DNA of 47,234 bases from Candidatus Babeliales bacterium (GCA_016929235.1 JAFGJD010000010.1:1-47234); one strand, 5' to 3'. Counted from the stretch's first letter, positions 9,001 to 16,682 are shown. Translations and numbers: made by a program. The notes: generated by a model from the letters alone, not told the origin.

Positions 9001-9556
9001 TACTTGGTTATCACTTTCATCATTTGCAACCACACTCCAAAAAACACAAACATATATGGGTAACAAGGAGCCAATGGTATGTGGTGGTGGACTACTCAAA
9101 ACATCGCGCACTATCACCACTAAAAAAGGTGATCGCATGGCGTTCATACAATTGGAGGATCAAACCTCCAAGGCTGAGATCGTTCTGTTCCCACGTCTTT
9201 TTAAAAAGGTAGAAGTCTGGCTAACACAGTATCATGTGTTCATTGTCAAAGGTGCTATCGATTTAAGTTCGCCACATTTGTGCAAAATTAAGGCAACGGA
9301 TCTTGTTCCAGCAGAGCTGTTCTTTGAACAGTGGCCATCGATTGAACGGGTCACGTTGACACTTCCTGTGCATAATGTTGCTGGAGCGCTCAAGGAACTC
9401 AGTGACGTTGTTACACCTGGGAAAATTCCACTTTCGCTTCGTTTACAAGAAAATGGCAAAACACTACATATTACAACCAAGAAAAAAATCGCGGTCGACC
9501 AGGCAGCACTAGAGAAGCTGCGCACACATCATATCGCTACACAAATAACCATATAA
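6074..9556 (+). CDS. dnaE: DNA polymerase III subunit alpha (replicative polymerase)
   Basis: This is the catalytic subunit of the replicative DNA polymerase III. The product has 1160 residues, typical of DnaE1. The N-terminal PHP domain starts with FTHLHLHTEFSLLDGA, followed by LAITDHGNIFGAVKF. The polymerase core shows GRGSAAGSLVAW at about 374-385 and the metal-binding PDIDIDFC at 411-418. FNKSHSTAYA near 758 and the C-terminal OB-fold region (VVGFYLSAHPLD near 957, then the segment from about 1000) complete the family order. There is no proofreading exonuclease insertion of the PolC kind. It is last in the ruvB-yebC-yicC-dnaE run and converges on the TPR-like gene with only two bases between stop codons. 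Confidence 0.97.
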   Translation: MDTQFTHLHLHTEFSLLDGANRLDKLVALAKEQGLKSLAITDHGNIFGAVKFFQLCKKAGIKPILGIEAYFTEDISVKSAHNKYYHLLLLVQNEHGYKNLCKLIAHSYQDGFYFKPRIDYALLKQHSDGLIASTACLGGHIPQLLKQGNREQALEKIDWFIDIFGQDRFFLEVQPAKIPDVVFERSEQAQEQHALNMQLLELAKEKNLKVIATCDCHYLTREDREAHEVMLCIQTHHKITDPDRFSFGDARVHMRTVEEMLAAFPDNPEVVWNTGFVADQCSFEFETGKLFFPDFAIPEEHTPESYFTKLCQTGLETLITNGRIPKHNLQAYRDRLDEEMKLIINMGFVGYFLIVSDFIMWARRNDIPVGPGRGSAAGSLVAWTLEITNVDPIEYNLLFERFLNPERISMPDIDIDFCIEGREKVIQYIRDFYGHDKVCQIITFGTMMAKGVVKDVARVLGIPFEDSNMITGMIPDQLKISLNEALEQEPRLQELIDSNPTIAKLFDLAKRLEGLTRHASKHAAGIVISPDPIAEMLPVYVPPKTTELVTQYAMTELESIGFLKIDLLGLKNLTLIKNALALIEKNYNIQLDIDKLPLDDEKTFQLICAGNTTGVFQLESDGLKEVLRKLQPEKFEDIIAVNALYRPGPLGSGMVDDFIARRHGRQKITYLFPELEPVLRETYGVIVYQEQVMKIASAIAGYSLGQADILRKAMGKKKVEVMAQQRELFLKGSVERGFDEKKAGELFDLMAYFAGYGFNKSHSTAYATIAYQTAYLKANYAPEFMACLISLEATHAEKMSFYLQEAKDMNIPILPPSINRSRIDFDVETGKIIFGLRGIKNVGLTALENIIAERDKEPFFDLLDFCKRIDLRTANKRVIESLICAGTFDDLAGNRAQQMNELQLIIDRASAHKKSAETGQMGLFEMPIQQANSHIKEAYAYQALPEWDNKTKLEKEQQVVGFYLSAHPLDSYKQYFTWLSLSSFATTLQKTQTYMGNKEPMVCGGGLLKTSRTITTKKGDRMAFIQLEDQTSKAEIVLFPRLFKKVEVWLTQYHVFIVKGAIDLSSPHLCKIKATDLVPAELFFEQWPSIERVTLTLPVHNVAGALKELSDVVTPGKIPLSLRLQENGKTLHITTKKKIAVDQAALEKLRTHHIATQITI

Positions 9557-9558
9557 TA

Positions 9559-10227
9559 TTAGAGTGCTACATTGCCCTGATGCATGTAGTTGAATGCTTC
9601 TGTGTACAGGGGCTTGTTAACCATCTCGAGCATGGTCAAGAACGTTTGTAACAGTCGTTGTTGTTTGGCAAGCAAATAGGTATCAATCAGTTTAGTAACA
9701 TGTACCATAAGTACTGATGTAATACCTGGTTTTTCTTTGGACCAGTTTTGAATCAGTTCTTGATGCACGGTAGAAAACTTGCTTACAGAATCGGTGCCAT
9801 CGACTTTTTGCAGCAACCATGACACCAATTCAAAGTGATGGTTCTCCATGAGCAGACGCATCAGTCGTTCGGTTGCATGTATTAATCTTGGTTCATTCTG
9901 ACCAGCGCTATAGATCTCAAGCATACGCTCAACCGCTTCTTTATCGACAGGTTCCAACATGACTAAATGTTCATACACAGCGATTGCTTCATTCATGCGA
10001 CCTTGCTTCTGGTACAGAAGTGCAGCGTCAACGTAATGATCAAATGCAGTAACATCTTGAAACGAAAGAAGGATATCTCCCTGCAACTGTTCTACAAATG
10101 CTTTATCATCAAGAGAATGAGCAAGAAGACGGTACATAGCAAGAGCTCGCTCCTTTTCTCCCCGCGATACGAACTCAGCTAATTTGAACCATGCGACTGT
10201 ATATTTTTCAGACAAGAGTTGCTTCAT
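9559..10227 (-). CDS. TPR-like helical repeat protein (222 aa)
   Basis: I recognise the fold type but not a function. The sequence is all-helical with TPR-like pairs: residues 7-40 (VAWFKLAEFVSRGEKERALAMYRLL), 63-95 (YVDAALLYQKQGRMNEAIAVYEHLV, then LEPVDKEAVERMLEIY) and a weaker third region. TPRs mediate protein-protein contacts. No signal peptide is visible, so the protein is probably cytoplasmic. AGGAGAGA directly precedes the ATG at 10227. The gene follows tRNA-Phe on the same strand, with 122 bases between them. A partner cannot be named from context. Confidence 0.65.
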   Translation of the reverse strand: MKQLLSEKYTVAWFKLAEFVSRGEKERALAMYRLLAHSLDDKAFVEQLQGDILLSFQDVTAFDHYVDAALLYQKQGRMNEAIAVYEHLVMLEPVDKEAVERMLEIYSAGQNEPRLIHATERLMRLLMENHHFELVSWLLQKVDGTDSVSKFSTVHQELIQNWSKEKPGITSVLMVHVTKLIDTYLLAKQQRLLQTFLTMLEMVNKPLYTEAFNYMHQGNVAL

Positions 10228-10349
10228 TCTCTCCTGCTCCTCTTCACCTTCCAGACCGCAAAACGATATCAGAAGCTTCCTTTTTCAACCGCTACCGCCC
10301 TACCACCATAGTATAATCAGCCCAAGAAAAAAAGGGATAAGAAAAAAAA

Positions 10350-10424
10350 TGGTGCCGGGGGTCGGAATCGAACCAACGACACAGAGCTCTTCAGGCTCCT
10401 GCTCTACCACTGAGCTACCCCGGC
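10350..10424 (-). tRNA. tRNA-Phe (GAA)
   Basis: The minus strand folds as a complete tRNA. The acceptor GCCGGGG pairs perfectly with CCCCGGC. The D arm is GCTC/GAGC and the anticodon stem GGAGC/GCTCT holds loop CTGAAGA, giving anticodon GAA. The T arm is GTTGG/CCGAC with loop TTCGATT. The discriminator is A and the 3' CCA is encoded. Total length is 75 nt. Confidence 0.95.
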
Positions 10425-10499
10425 ACATGCGCAATATACGCAAAAAGATGGACTATAATGGTGCCTTTGTCAATAAAGACACCATACCCTCACGTCCCC

Positions 10500-11219
10500 T
10501 TATCTAGAGTTCCTAAGATGGTTGATTAGTTGAGGATAATAGACATCATCTGAAAGCCAGCGCCGACTAAACAAAAACCATGGAAAACATTGAAGCTTGA
10601 TGAGTAAATTGGTCCAAGTAAATCCATGATAATCTCTGTGAGGCTCCCCAAATGCCTTAGCTTCAACTTTCTTCATCCAGCTAATCATATCATGCGTATT
10701 ATCAAGCACCGCTGCAGTCTCGGCAAAGAGCTTGCGACGTCGATAGCGAAAATATCCAGGAACAGCCGCACGAGAAATCGCAAATTTTGCCAAATCATTA
10801 CGACCTGGAGTCACTGCAAGTATAAAAATTTTTGACATGATTCCCGATAAAAAACCTATTAACCACACCTTGCCGAACCCAATACCCTTGATCGATGCAA
10901 TTAAAAGGTAACCAAATAGCGCACGCTTTTCTCGGTCATTGAACATCTTTATAAATTGTTCATGAACATCAACTCTTATGGCATGCTTATAAGACACAAC
11001 ACGTATACCGAGCGGACCAAGGCAATTCGTTCCCGTGTAAATAGTAAGGTCAATAGATCGATCATCAAATCCAAGTTCATTCCTGGTAGTCATAAAAAGG
11101 GCCAAAAGTTGATCTCGAGTCGTATCCACTGCTTCCGTACGCACTTCTACCTTCGCCAAAAGGACCGGGGAGAATATATATGTCGTAAGAACTACCAATG
11201 CCAACATGCTTTTTTTCAT
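10500..11219 (-). CDS. Exported M48-like pseudo-peptidase (HExxH lost)
   Basis: This 239-residue protein starts with a signal peptide or anchor (about 1-22, MKKSMLALVVLTTYIFSPVLLA). The ATG at 11219 has AAGGA seven bases upstream; an upstream GTG at 11234 is less likely. The layout follows M48 metallopeptidases: an N-terminal helix and strands, then FNDREKRALFGYLLIASIKG where M48 has the zinc helix. YLLIA (104-108) stands where HELAH would be, so both His ligands and the Glu base are absent. A hydrophobic pair (about 113-140) and a helix FRYRRRKLFAETAAVLDN follow, where M48 has its third ligand. It is last in a four-gene minus-strand block with two RING proteins. M48 descent is inferred by comparison with the M48 gene at 32.5-33.4 kb and is moderately secure; loss of protease activity follows from that. 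Confidence 0.55.
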   Translation of the reverse strand: MKKSMLALVVLTTYIFSPVLLAKVEVRTEAVDTTRDQLLALFMTTRNELGFDDRSIDLTIYTGTNCLGPLGIRVVSYKHAIRVDVHEQFIKMFNDREKRALFGYLLIASIKGIGFGKVWLIGFLSGIMSKIFILAVTPGRNDLAKFAISRAAVPGYFRYRRRKLFAETAAVLDNTHDMISWMKKVEAKAFGEPHRDYHGFTWTNLLIKLQCFPWFLFSRRWLSDDVYYPQLINHLRNSR

Positions 11220-11303
11220 ACTCAGATCCTTCACGGCTTGGAGAAAACAACTTAAGGTTGAGATACTACCTATAGAACAAAAATAATCAACTATTACACA
11301 GCT

Positions 11304-11900
11304 TTATTGAAGCAAATATGAAGCACAGACACCACATTCTCTGTTTCCACGCGCAAAGCAATCATCACAAATAAAGTGAGGGTAACGCTCCATATCTTGG
11401 GGCGTTCTTCCCTCAACCCACATCCGCCGCACCTGATTCCACTGAGCATTTTGTGGACATTCACACCAGTGCATTCCACCACGCTCAAAATGCACTGCGC
11501 AATACGGACAACGCTCACTGATTGCGTGGGTAAATGTTTTACCCTGTTGATGGCCACCTTTCGCGGTTATGGTTGTTGTTAGTCTAGGATGGCGACGAGG
11601 CTGTCCTGTAGACATTGCCTGGGGATAAACTTGAGCCACAGTCCCTTCACCACGCCCCCCTCTAGTAACCGCTGATGATTCATCAGCAACCATAAGCAAG
11701 TTCTCACGCTTTCTCCATAAGGCTGCTGCAGCAATACCCAATCCCGTCACGATGGTACCCAGCGTAGCTAGACGATATGATGAACGGCCATGGTTCTCCG
11801 TTGCATATCGTTCTTGATTCTGAGTTGTAATATCGCTATGTGCATCTAGTCCTGCACATGACATGAAACACAAAAGAATTCCTAGATAGTGTTTATACAT
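11304..11900 (-). CDS. Exported membrane protein with C-terminal RING-like zinc module
   Basis: The 198-residue product has an N-terminal signal sequence (about 1-20), a transmembrane segment (about 44-61, LATLGTIVTGLGIAAAAL), a low-complexity linker rich in Gly, Arg and Thr, and a C-terminal metal-binding module. Candidate ligands are C131-x2-C134, C146-x-C148, H175-x2-C178-x2-C181 and C189-x2-C192. This follows RING order, but the Cys usually two residues before the His is Tyr173; C146 or C148 could substitute. AGGA lies seven bases before the ATG. It is 9 bases downstream of the pseudo-M48 gene at 11910-12611, so cotranscription is likely. A ubiquitin-ligase-like role is inference. Other treble-clef zinc folds are possible. 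Confidence 0.65.
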   Translation of the reverse strand: MYKHYLGILLCFMSCAGLDAHSDITTQNQERYATENHGRSSYRLATLGTIVTGLGIAAAALWRKRENLLMVADESSAVTRGGRGEGTVAQVYPQAMSTGQPRRHPRLTTTITAKGGHQQGKTFTHAISERCPYCAVHFERGGMHWCECPQNAQWNQVRRMWVEGRTPQDMERYPHFICDDCFARGNRECGVCASYLLQ

Positions 11901-11909
11901 GATTCATTC

Positions 11910-12611
11910 CTATTCACTATGTATTGTTGATTCTGGGTGTAGGTACTTGTACGAACTTTGTAGTGATTGTGCTCGTTGCGTCCATGAAGGCATTCGCCCA
12001 TAAAGCCCCGATAAAAGACGCGTCAAGAGCCAAGATTGATTTTTCCCTTCTTCCGCTAAAATTGCTCTTCTTGTTAGGTACGCCAAGTATGCAGGGACAT
12101 CTTGAATCTCCGCTGCGATTCTATAATCTCCATAACGAACCCTTGCTCGATTCATTGCACACACCAGTAGCGGCCACACCACAAACAAGAATTTTTTCTT
12201 TAAGCCATACCAATGTAAAAGTGGCAACACTAACAGCCCGCCTACTACAGACATCGTTGTTGATTGTCGAAGTTGTGTAAGCGCCAGCACAAGACATGTC
12301 CACTGTTCCTGAACACTATAGAGGTCCAATACAGAGGGGTTGACGACAAGCTTACTAGATCCAATCATGAAAAAGGGTTCATGTGGATCATGCCAACGTG
12401 CGCTTAACGCTGGAGATACATGCTCAAACTCTAGGTATTCAATATTGTGCTTCGTACACACATCTGCGACAAGATCACACACTTCCTGTGTAAGAGGCTC
12501 TTTATCACTGGAAAGCTCTATGATTATTTTTGAGGAAAAGAGATAGCTCGTGGCGTACACTCCAGAAGAATAAAGCAGTATGAAACTAATGATCTTTATA
12601 GCATATCTCAC
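11910..12611 (-). CDS. Exported M48-like pseudo-peptidase (HExxH lost)
   Basis: The 233-residue product starts at GTG 12611 and has a signal peptide (about 1-20, MRYAIKIISFILLYSSGVYA). Its order matches the M48 protein at 32.5-33.4 kb: LVVNPSVLDLYSVQEQW, then LALTQ (109-113) in place of HELAH, a hydrophobic hairpin (about 121-150), RVRYGDYRIAAEI where M48 has the third-ligand SRSSEYKADRMAAE, and MPSWTQRAQSL matching HPTTRERIENL near the C-terminus. All catalytic ligands appear lost while the scaffold is kept, so it is probably a pseudoenzyme with a binding or regulatory role. It begins 4 bases after the stop of the 400-residue RING gene and ends 9 bases before the next RING-like gene. No function is established. 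Confidence 0.6.
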   Translation of the reverse strand: MRYAIKIISFILLYSSGVYATSYLFSSKIIIELSSDKEPLTQEVCDLVADVCTKHNIEYLEFEHVSPALSARWHDPHEPFFMIGSSKLVVNPSVLDLYSVQEQWTCLVLALTQLRQSTTMSVVGGLLVLPLLHWYGLKKKFLFVVWPLLVCAMNRARVRYGDYRIAAEIQDVPAYLAYLTRRAILAEEGKNQSWLLTRLLSGLYGRMPSWTQRAQSLQSSYKYLHPESTIHSE

Positions 12612-12615
12612 AAAC

Positions 12616-13818
12616 CTACACCCCTTCTCTACAGAATGGACATTGGTGACGCGCTGCTATGGCGGGAGCACAGGTGTGACAGACAACATGGGCATCGCCG
12701 CCTTGTTCTGGCCTGTGTATTACATGGAAATCGCTTGCGTTATCATACGTGTTCGCACAAAGAATACACTCCAGAGTAGTACCTTCTCCTCGTAGTCTCT
12801 GAAAGTCAGCCTCTGCCAAAACTTGAAAGCCATGATCGGTTCTTCGTGGAGCCGCTACCGTATCTCTCTCGGTGGAAATCATCCCCTCGAATATTCTTGC
12901 AATAGGATCTTGCGCTTCGCGGTTCTGCCTACCCACATCATCTTGCTCAGCCCTCCTGATAAGATCCTGAGCATCATGAAACTCTACGCCTCTTCGTGTT
13001 AATTCACCTAAAATTTCTGCTAGTCTATTACCTTCGTTATCCAGATCGGGATGTAAAATCAACTTTCTAATATCTCGCCTACTCATATTTACCGCTTGAT
13101 ATACTTGCTCTAATCCTTGCATTGTACGAATCCGACGCGTTGCCCGATCCTGCGCTTGTGTCAAACGTACCTGTTCTGCTTCAGAAAGCTGTGCAGGCCC
13201 AGCCGGCAGTACAGGTGCTTGTGCTGCAATGTCCTGTTCAGCCGCCGCTTCTAATGTATGCATGAAAATGGCCATCAAAAACTCATTCGGTTGCCCTTCT
13301 AATACGACACGATCGGCTCTTACCCTAGCACCAGCTAATGCACGCCCAAACAGCTCCAAGTCACGCCATGCCGACGGTAACGCATCTTCCGGCTCAAATT
13401 GCTGCATCGCTAGTTCATCTGACAAATCTGTATCTTCTATATCTGATGGACCTGATTCACTGTCCGCTGCTCGTTCACCTCCTGATCCTGGGGCTACACG
13501 AGAAGCTGGAGCCAGAAGCCTATCTTGATGCCGCTCACTATCTTGTCTTACCCGCGTACTATCGCATCTTTTAGACATTAATGAGCATATACTCAAAACA
13601 CCACCTATAAGGAGAATATCAGTTAATCCCTCACGACATGCCATTACCCAACGCAACAATTTCCAATTATTCTGCACCCCAACATCAGATACTTGCGCAG
13701 TAGCGGCAGCTTCCTGAAGCACTACGATATCTTGTTTAGACACAACGTCCCTGGCTGCTGCGCAAGCAATCCCTAAAGTCGCGAGCACAAAGAAAATAAA
13801 ACGAGACACGAAAGTCAT
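12616..13818 (-). CDS. Exported membrane protein with C-terminal RING finger (400 aa)
   Basis: This is the first gene of the four-gene block. Order of parts: signal peptide (about 1-21), a hydrophobic segment (about 65-80), an acidic Ser-rich linker (115-145), a long helical middle with an HPD tripeptide (256-258) in LILHPDLDNEGN, and a C-terminal RING-like module. Ligands are C351-x2-C354, H377-x2-C380-x2-C383 and C393-x2-C396; the Cys normally two residues before the His is Asp375. The ending CPFCREG is typical of RING and U-box-related E3 ligases. The HPD could reflect a remnant J-domain, but the flanking helices match poorly. A TATACT at 13867-13872 (minus) lies about 49 bases upstream. 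Action on host ubiquitin pathways is inference. Confidence 0.68.
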   Translation of the reverse strand: MTFVSRFIFFVLATLGIACAAARDVVSKQDIVVLQEAAATAQVSDVGVQNNWKLLRWVMACREGLTDILLIGGVLSICSLMSKRCDSTRVRQDSERHQDRLLAPASRVAPGSGGERAADSESGPSDIEDTDLSDELAMQQFEPEDALPSAWRDLELFGRALAGARVRADRVVLEGQPNEFLMAIFMHTLEAAAEQDIAAQAPVLPAGPAQLSEAEQVRLTQAQDRATRRIRTMQGLEQVYQAVNMSRRDIRKLILHPDLDNEGNRLAEILGELTRRGVEFHDAQDLIRRAEQDDVGRQNREAQDPIARIFEGMISTERDTVAAPRRTDHGFQVLAEADFQRLRGEGTTLECILCANTYDNASDFHVIHRPEQGGDAHVVCHTCAPAIAARHQCPFCREGV

Positions 13819-14035
13819 ATAACAACCACCCTGATGATTTACGCCAAAAAAATAAGACTTTTGCCCAGTATAAAGGAAAAATCGCCATTCCGGAAATACG
13901 AAACTGACATTAGACTACGAACCTCGCAAGCTCCCCCTACTACCCTTCTTGATGCAAGGACTGGTAAGAGAACGTTGCAATGACTCAACAATATCATCAA
14001 GCGGCGGACTAATGTGGTATAAACGCCATATCCGC

Positions 14036-14158
14036 CTAGGCTAGACGTTCATCATGTGCCACAGAGCACATAACATCTGAAAATATCCCAAGGGACAAAA
14101 TCATTAACAGGAAAATCATACTACGACTTTCAACAACAAATTTTACGAGCAAATCCAT
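14036..14158 (-). CDS. Possible 40-residue hydrophobic peptide
   Basis: An ATG-initiated ORF encodes a short peptide with a central hydrophobic run (MIFLLMILSLGIFSDV) that resembles a signal peptide or a single membrane segment. No convincing ribosome binding site precedes it and there is no recognised family. It could be the decayed start of an exported-protein gene, or chance. Confidence 0.2.
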   Translation of the reverse strand: MDLLVKFVVESRSMIFLLMILSLGIFSDVMCSVAHDERLA

Positions 14159-14179
14159 TATACAAGGGGAAAGCAACGA

Positions 14180-14208
14180 TTGCTAACAGTAGGATCCTCT
14201 GATACGAT
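14180..14208 (+). promoter_or_regulatory. Candidate sigma-70-type promoter for pheS
   Basis: TTGCTA (14180-14185), 17 bases, then TACGAT (14203-14208) fits a vegetative promoter at four of six positions in each hexamer. It lies about 50 bases before the pheS ATG. Found by eye, with no score behind it. Confidence 0.3.
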
Positions 14209-14257
14209 AAACGACATTCTGGCATCCGACGACCACCCTTAATACTATGGAAAACTT

Positions 14258-15292
14258 ATGGCGTCTTTAAAGCATGATATAGAAACAACACACAAGGAGT
14301 TTTCGAGAGCCCTTGATCAAGCAACCACACTAGAAGCGCTTGAACAAATCCGTATCACCTTTTTGGGCCGGAATGGATCAATCGCAAATATCATGGCCAT
14401 CTTCAAGCAGCTTCCCATCGAAGAGAAGCGCGCCTACGGCCCGCTACTACAAGAGCTTAAGAAAAAGACTCAAGAACTTTTTGACGCCAAGAAGATCACC
14501 CTAGAATCACAAGCGCATGCATATGAGGAAAAGCTTACACAGCAATTCGATGTAACCGCATACAAATCAGAGCCATCAGCAGGAACACTACATCCGTATT
14601 CCAGTATTCTCGAAGAAATCGAAAACGTTTTTATCTCAATGGGGTTCACGGTTACCGAAGGTCCCGAAGTAGAAACTGATTATCGAAACTTTGAAGCACT
14701 CAACATCCCGAAAGATCATCCAGCTCGCGATATGCAAGATACATTCTGGATCGATGTACCTGGACTACTAATGCGTACACATACATCTACAGTTCAAATA
14801 AAAACAATGGAATCGCAGCAGCCACCGATTGCTATCCTTGCATCGGGACGCGTGTATCGACACGAAGCAACTGATGCATCACACGACTATATGTTTGTAC
14901 AAACAGAAGGTCTTGTCGTTGATAAAAACATCTCAGTAGCGAACTTGTTTGCAACCACAGAAACATTCTTACAAGCAATCTTTAGAAACAAAAGCATCAA
15001 GACTCGTGTGCGGCCAGGATACTTTCCATTCGTAGAACCAGGGATTGAAATTGATATGTCCTGCCCATTCTGCACAACCGGATGTTCCGTCTGTAAAAAA
15101 ACGACTTGGATCGAAGCAGTTGGCGCAGGATTAGTACATCCCAATGTATTGCGTATGAGTGGTATTGATCCTGATGTGTACTCTGGATTTGCATTTGGAT
15201 TCGGAACTATTCGACTTACTATGTTACGACATGGCATCAATGACATTCGATTACTTCATTCCAACAAGCTCGATTTCTTACGCCAGTTTTGA
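14258..15292 (+). CDS. pheS: Phenylalanine--tRNA ligase alpha subunit
   Basis: PheS forms the catalytic half of the alpha2-beta2 enzyme that charges tRNA-Phe. The 344 residues match family length. An N-terminal coiled-coil arm (1-85) contains TFLGRNGSIANIM. The class II core follows with GPEVETDYRNFEALNIPKDHPARD, then RHEATDASHDYMFVQTEGL (motif 2) and GFAFGFGTIRLTMLRHGINDIR (motif 3). A CPFC..GCSVCK cysteine cluster lies just before WIEAVGAG; this feature is shared by many bacterial PheS proteins and may bind zinc. pheT, usually directly downstream, is absent here: galU follows after 70 bases. The beta subunit must be encoded elsewhere. Confidence 0.96.
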   Translation: MASLKHDIETTHKEFSRALDQATTLEALEQIRITFLGRNGSIANIMAIFKQLPIEEKRAYGPLLQELKKKTQELFDAKKITLESQAHAYEEKLTQQFDVTAYKSEPSAGTLHPYSSILEEIENVFISMGFTVTEGPEVETDYRNFEALNIPKDHPARDMQDTFWIDVPGLLMRTHTSTVQIKTMESQQPPIAILASGRVYRHEATDASHDYMFVQTEGLVVDKNISVANLFATTETFLQAIFRNKSIKTRVRPGYFPFVEPGIEIDMSCPFCTTGCSVCKKTTWIEAVGAGLVHPNVLRMSGIDPDVYSGFAFGFGTIRLTMLRHGINDIRLLHSNKLDFLRQF

Positions 15293-15362
15293 CTTCGCGA
15301 CCTAGGTTCGATAGTCTGTCAAACGTTCATCTGAGTTGCGCATCATCTAAAGGAGTATGATG

Positions 15363-16280
15363 ATGGAAATTACCAAGGCAATTATACCTGCTGCTGGTCT
15401 TGGAACTCGTTTTCTTCCGTATACAAAAGCAATCCCAAAAGAGATGCTACCGCTTCTCGACCGTCCCGCCTTGCAATGGATCGTCGAGGAAGGTGTCGCA
15501 TCGGATATCAAAAACTTTCTTATAATCACATCAAAAGGCAAGGAATCACTTGCGGACCACTTTGATGGTTCACACGAACTTGAACTAATTCTCAAAGAAC
15601 GCGGCAAAGAAAGCTTTCTTTCTTCCTTGAGTAGCATCAATCGAAATGCACAGTTTTCTTATATTCGCCAACAAGATCCACTCGGACTCGGTCATGCCGT
15701 CAGCCTTGCACGGCATGCAATTGGCAAAGAATATTTTGGTGTCTTTTTGCCAGACGATATCATTATTGGCAGGCAACCAGGACTTGCGCAATTGATTCGT
15801 ATCGCTCGTCAAGAAAAAGGCTCCGTTATTGCAGTGCAAGAAGTCCCAGCAGATTGTGTCTCATCATACGGCATCGTTGCGGTAAAAAAACAAATCACTC
15901 CACATTTATATCAAGCATCACATCTGGTTGAAAAACCAGCCAAAAAGGATGCTCCTTCAAATCTTGCCATCATCGGTCGGTATGTACTTTCACATAAAGT
16001 GTTCAACTCTCTCGACGAGATCACTCCGTACGCAGTTGGAGAAATTCAGCTCACCGATGCTATTAGTCACATGATGAAAAACAACGAGAAAGTATTTGCA
16101 TACAAAGTCCAAGGAACACGCTACGATATCGGAAATCCGCTCGGCTGGCTTAAGGCAACGATTGGAATTTCTCTCCAAGACGAATTCTATGGACCACACA
16201 TCAAAAAATACCTGAAGGATCTTGATACGATTAATTCGTTCATCTATGACCCAACTAAACATATCGAACACACGCTCTAG
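15363..16280 (+). CDS. galU: UTP--glucose-1-phosphate uridylyltransferase
   Basis: GalU makes UDP-glucose from UTP and glucose-1-phosphate, feeding glycolipid, capsule and wall sugar pathways. The N-terminal nucleotidyltransferase signature AIIPAAGLGTRFLPYTKAIP is followed by KEMLPLLDRPALQWIVEE, the metal-site segment FLPDDII, VEKPA, and the C-terminal GEIQLTDAI and YDIGNPLGWLKA. Three ATGs occur in a row at 15357, 15360 and 15363. AGGAG at 15351-15355 is best spaced (7 bases) for the third, giving 305 residues. It follows pheS on the same strand. RfbA- or RmlA-type enzymes are excluded by the GalU-type active-site spacing. Confidence 0.93.
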   Translation: MEITKAIIPAAGLGTRFLPYTKAIPKEMLPLLDRPALQWIVEEGVASDIKNFLIITSKGKESLADHFDGSHELELILKERGKESFLSSLSSINRNAQFSYIRQQDPLGLGHAVSLARHAIGKEYFGVFLPDDIIIGRQPGLAQLIRIARQEKGSVIAVQEVPADCVSSYGIVAVKKQITPHLYQASHLVEKPAKKDAPSNLAIIGRYVLSHKVFNSLDEITPYAVGEIQLTDAISHMMKNNEKVFAYKVQGTRYDIGNPLGWLKATIGISLQDEFYGPHIKKYLKDLDTINSFIYDPTKHIEHTL

Positions 16281-16418
16281 ATCAACCCTGGACCAATAAA
16301 CCCGCTAGTCGCCTAGGCCTTTTGGTGGTTTACCATTAATTCATTGCTATTAGAAAACATCTATTCGTATCATTAAGAGTGAGCCCAGTAAAACATCATG
16401 TTATGAGGGGACCAGGGA

Positions 16419-16682
16419 ATGAAGTACGGGAAATGCTTGAGTCTAGGACTCGTTATTACCTTTATTAGCGGTATAATTGGATGCCCAACCTGTGTTGGTC
16501 TCATTGATCCAGAAGCTCCCGAGCTCTTCAGCCAAGAATTCTATGAAACGCACTCAAGAACAGTGGTTTCCTTAATACAGAATAAGCTGCTAGCCAAAGA
16601 AGGAGAGTGGGATGAAAGCACAGAAGAAGCATCTTTTGATGACAGTGATGCTCACGGCGATCATAATACAACCAAGGATTAA
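16419..16682 (+). CDS. Small hypothetical exported protein (87 aa)
   Basis: I do not recognise this protein. It begins with a likely signal peptide (about 1-21, MKYGKCLSLGLVITFISGIIG) followed at once by CPTC, and ends in an acidic tail (from about residue 62). A GGGGACCAGGGA stretch before the ATG can serve as the ribosome binding site. Its last 71 bases overlap the start of the next exported-protein gene in another frame. The acidic tail is therefore written in the same DNA as the neighbour's signal peptide, and this gene could be a truncated relative of it. Confidence 0.5.
   Translation: MKYGKCLSLGLVITFISGIIGCPTCVGLIDPEAPELFSQEFYETHSRTVVSLIQNKLLAKEGEWDESTEEASFDDSDAHGDHNTTKD

Larger units (their letters stand above)
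13819..14257. other. Intergenic region between the RING operon and pheS
   Basis: This 439-base gap separates divergent genes, so it should hold both promoters. On the minus strand TATACT (13867-13872) is a reasonable -10 for the RING operon, with a poor -35. On the plus strand a TTGCTA/TACGAT pair with 17-base spacing precedes pheS. A 40-codon minus-strand ORF lies in the middle. No tRNA, repeat or riboswitch was recognised. Confidence 0.5.

Noticed and set aside
10184-10507. Plus-strand ORF containing VGIEPTTQSSSGSCSTTELPRH
   Set aside because: This peptide comes from reading across the antisense of tRNA-Phe, a well-known spurious ORF type.
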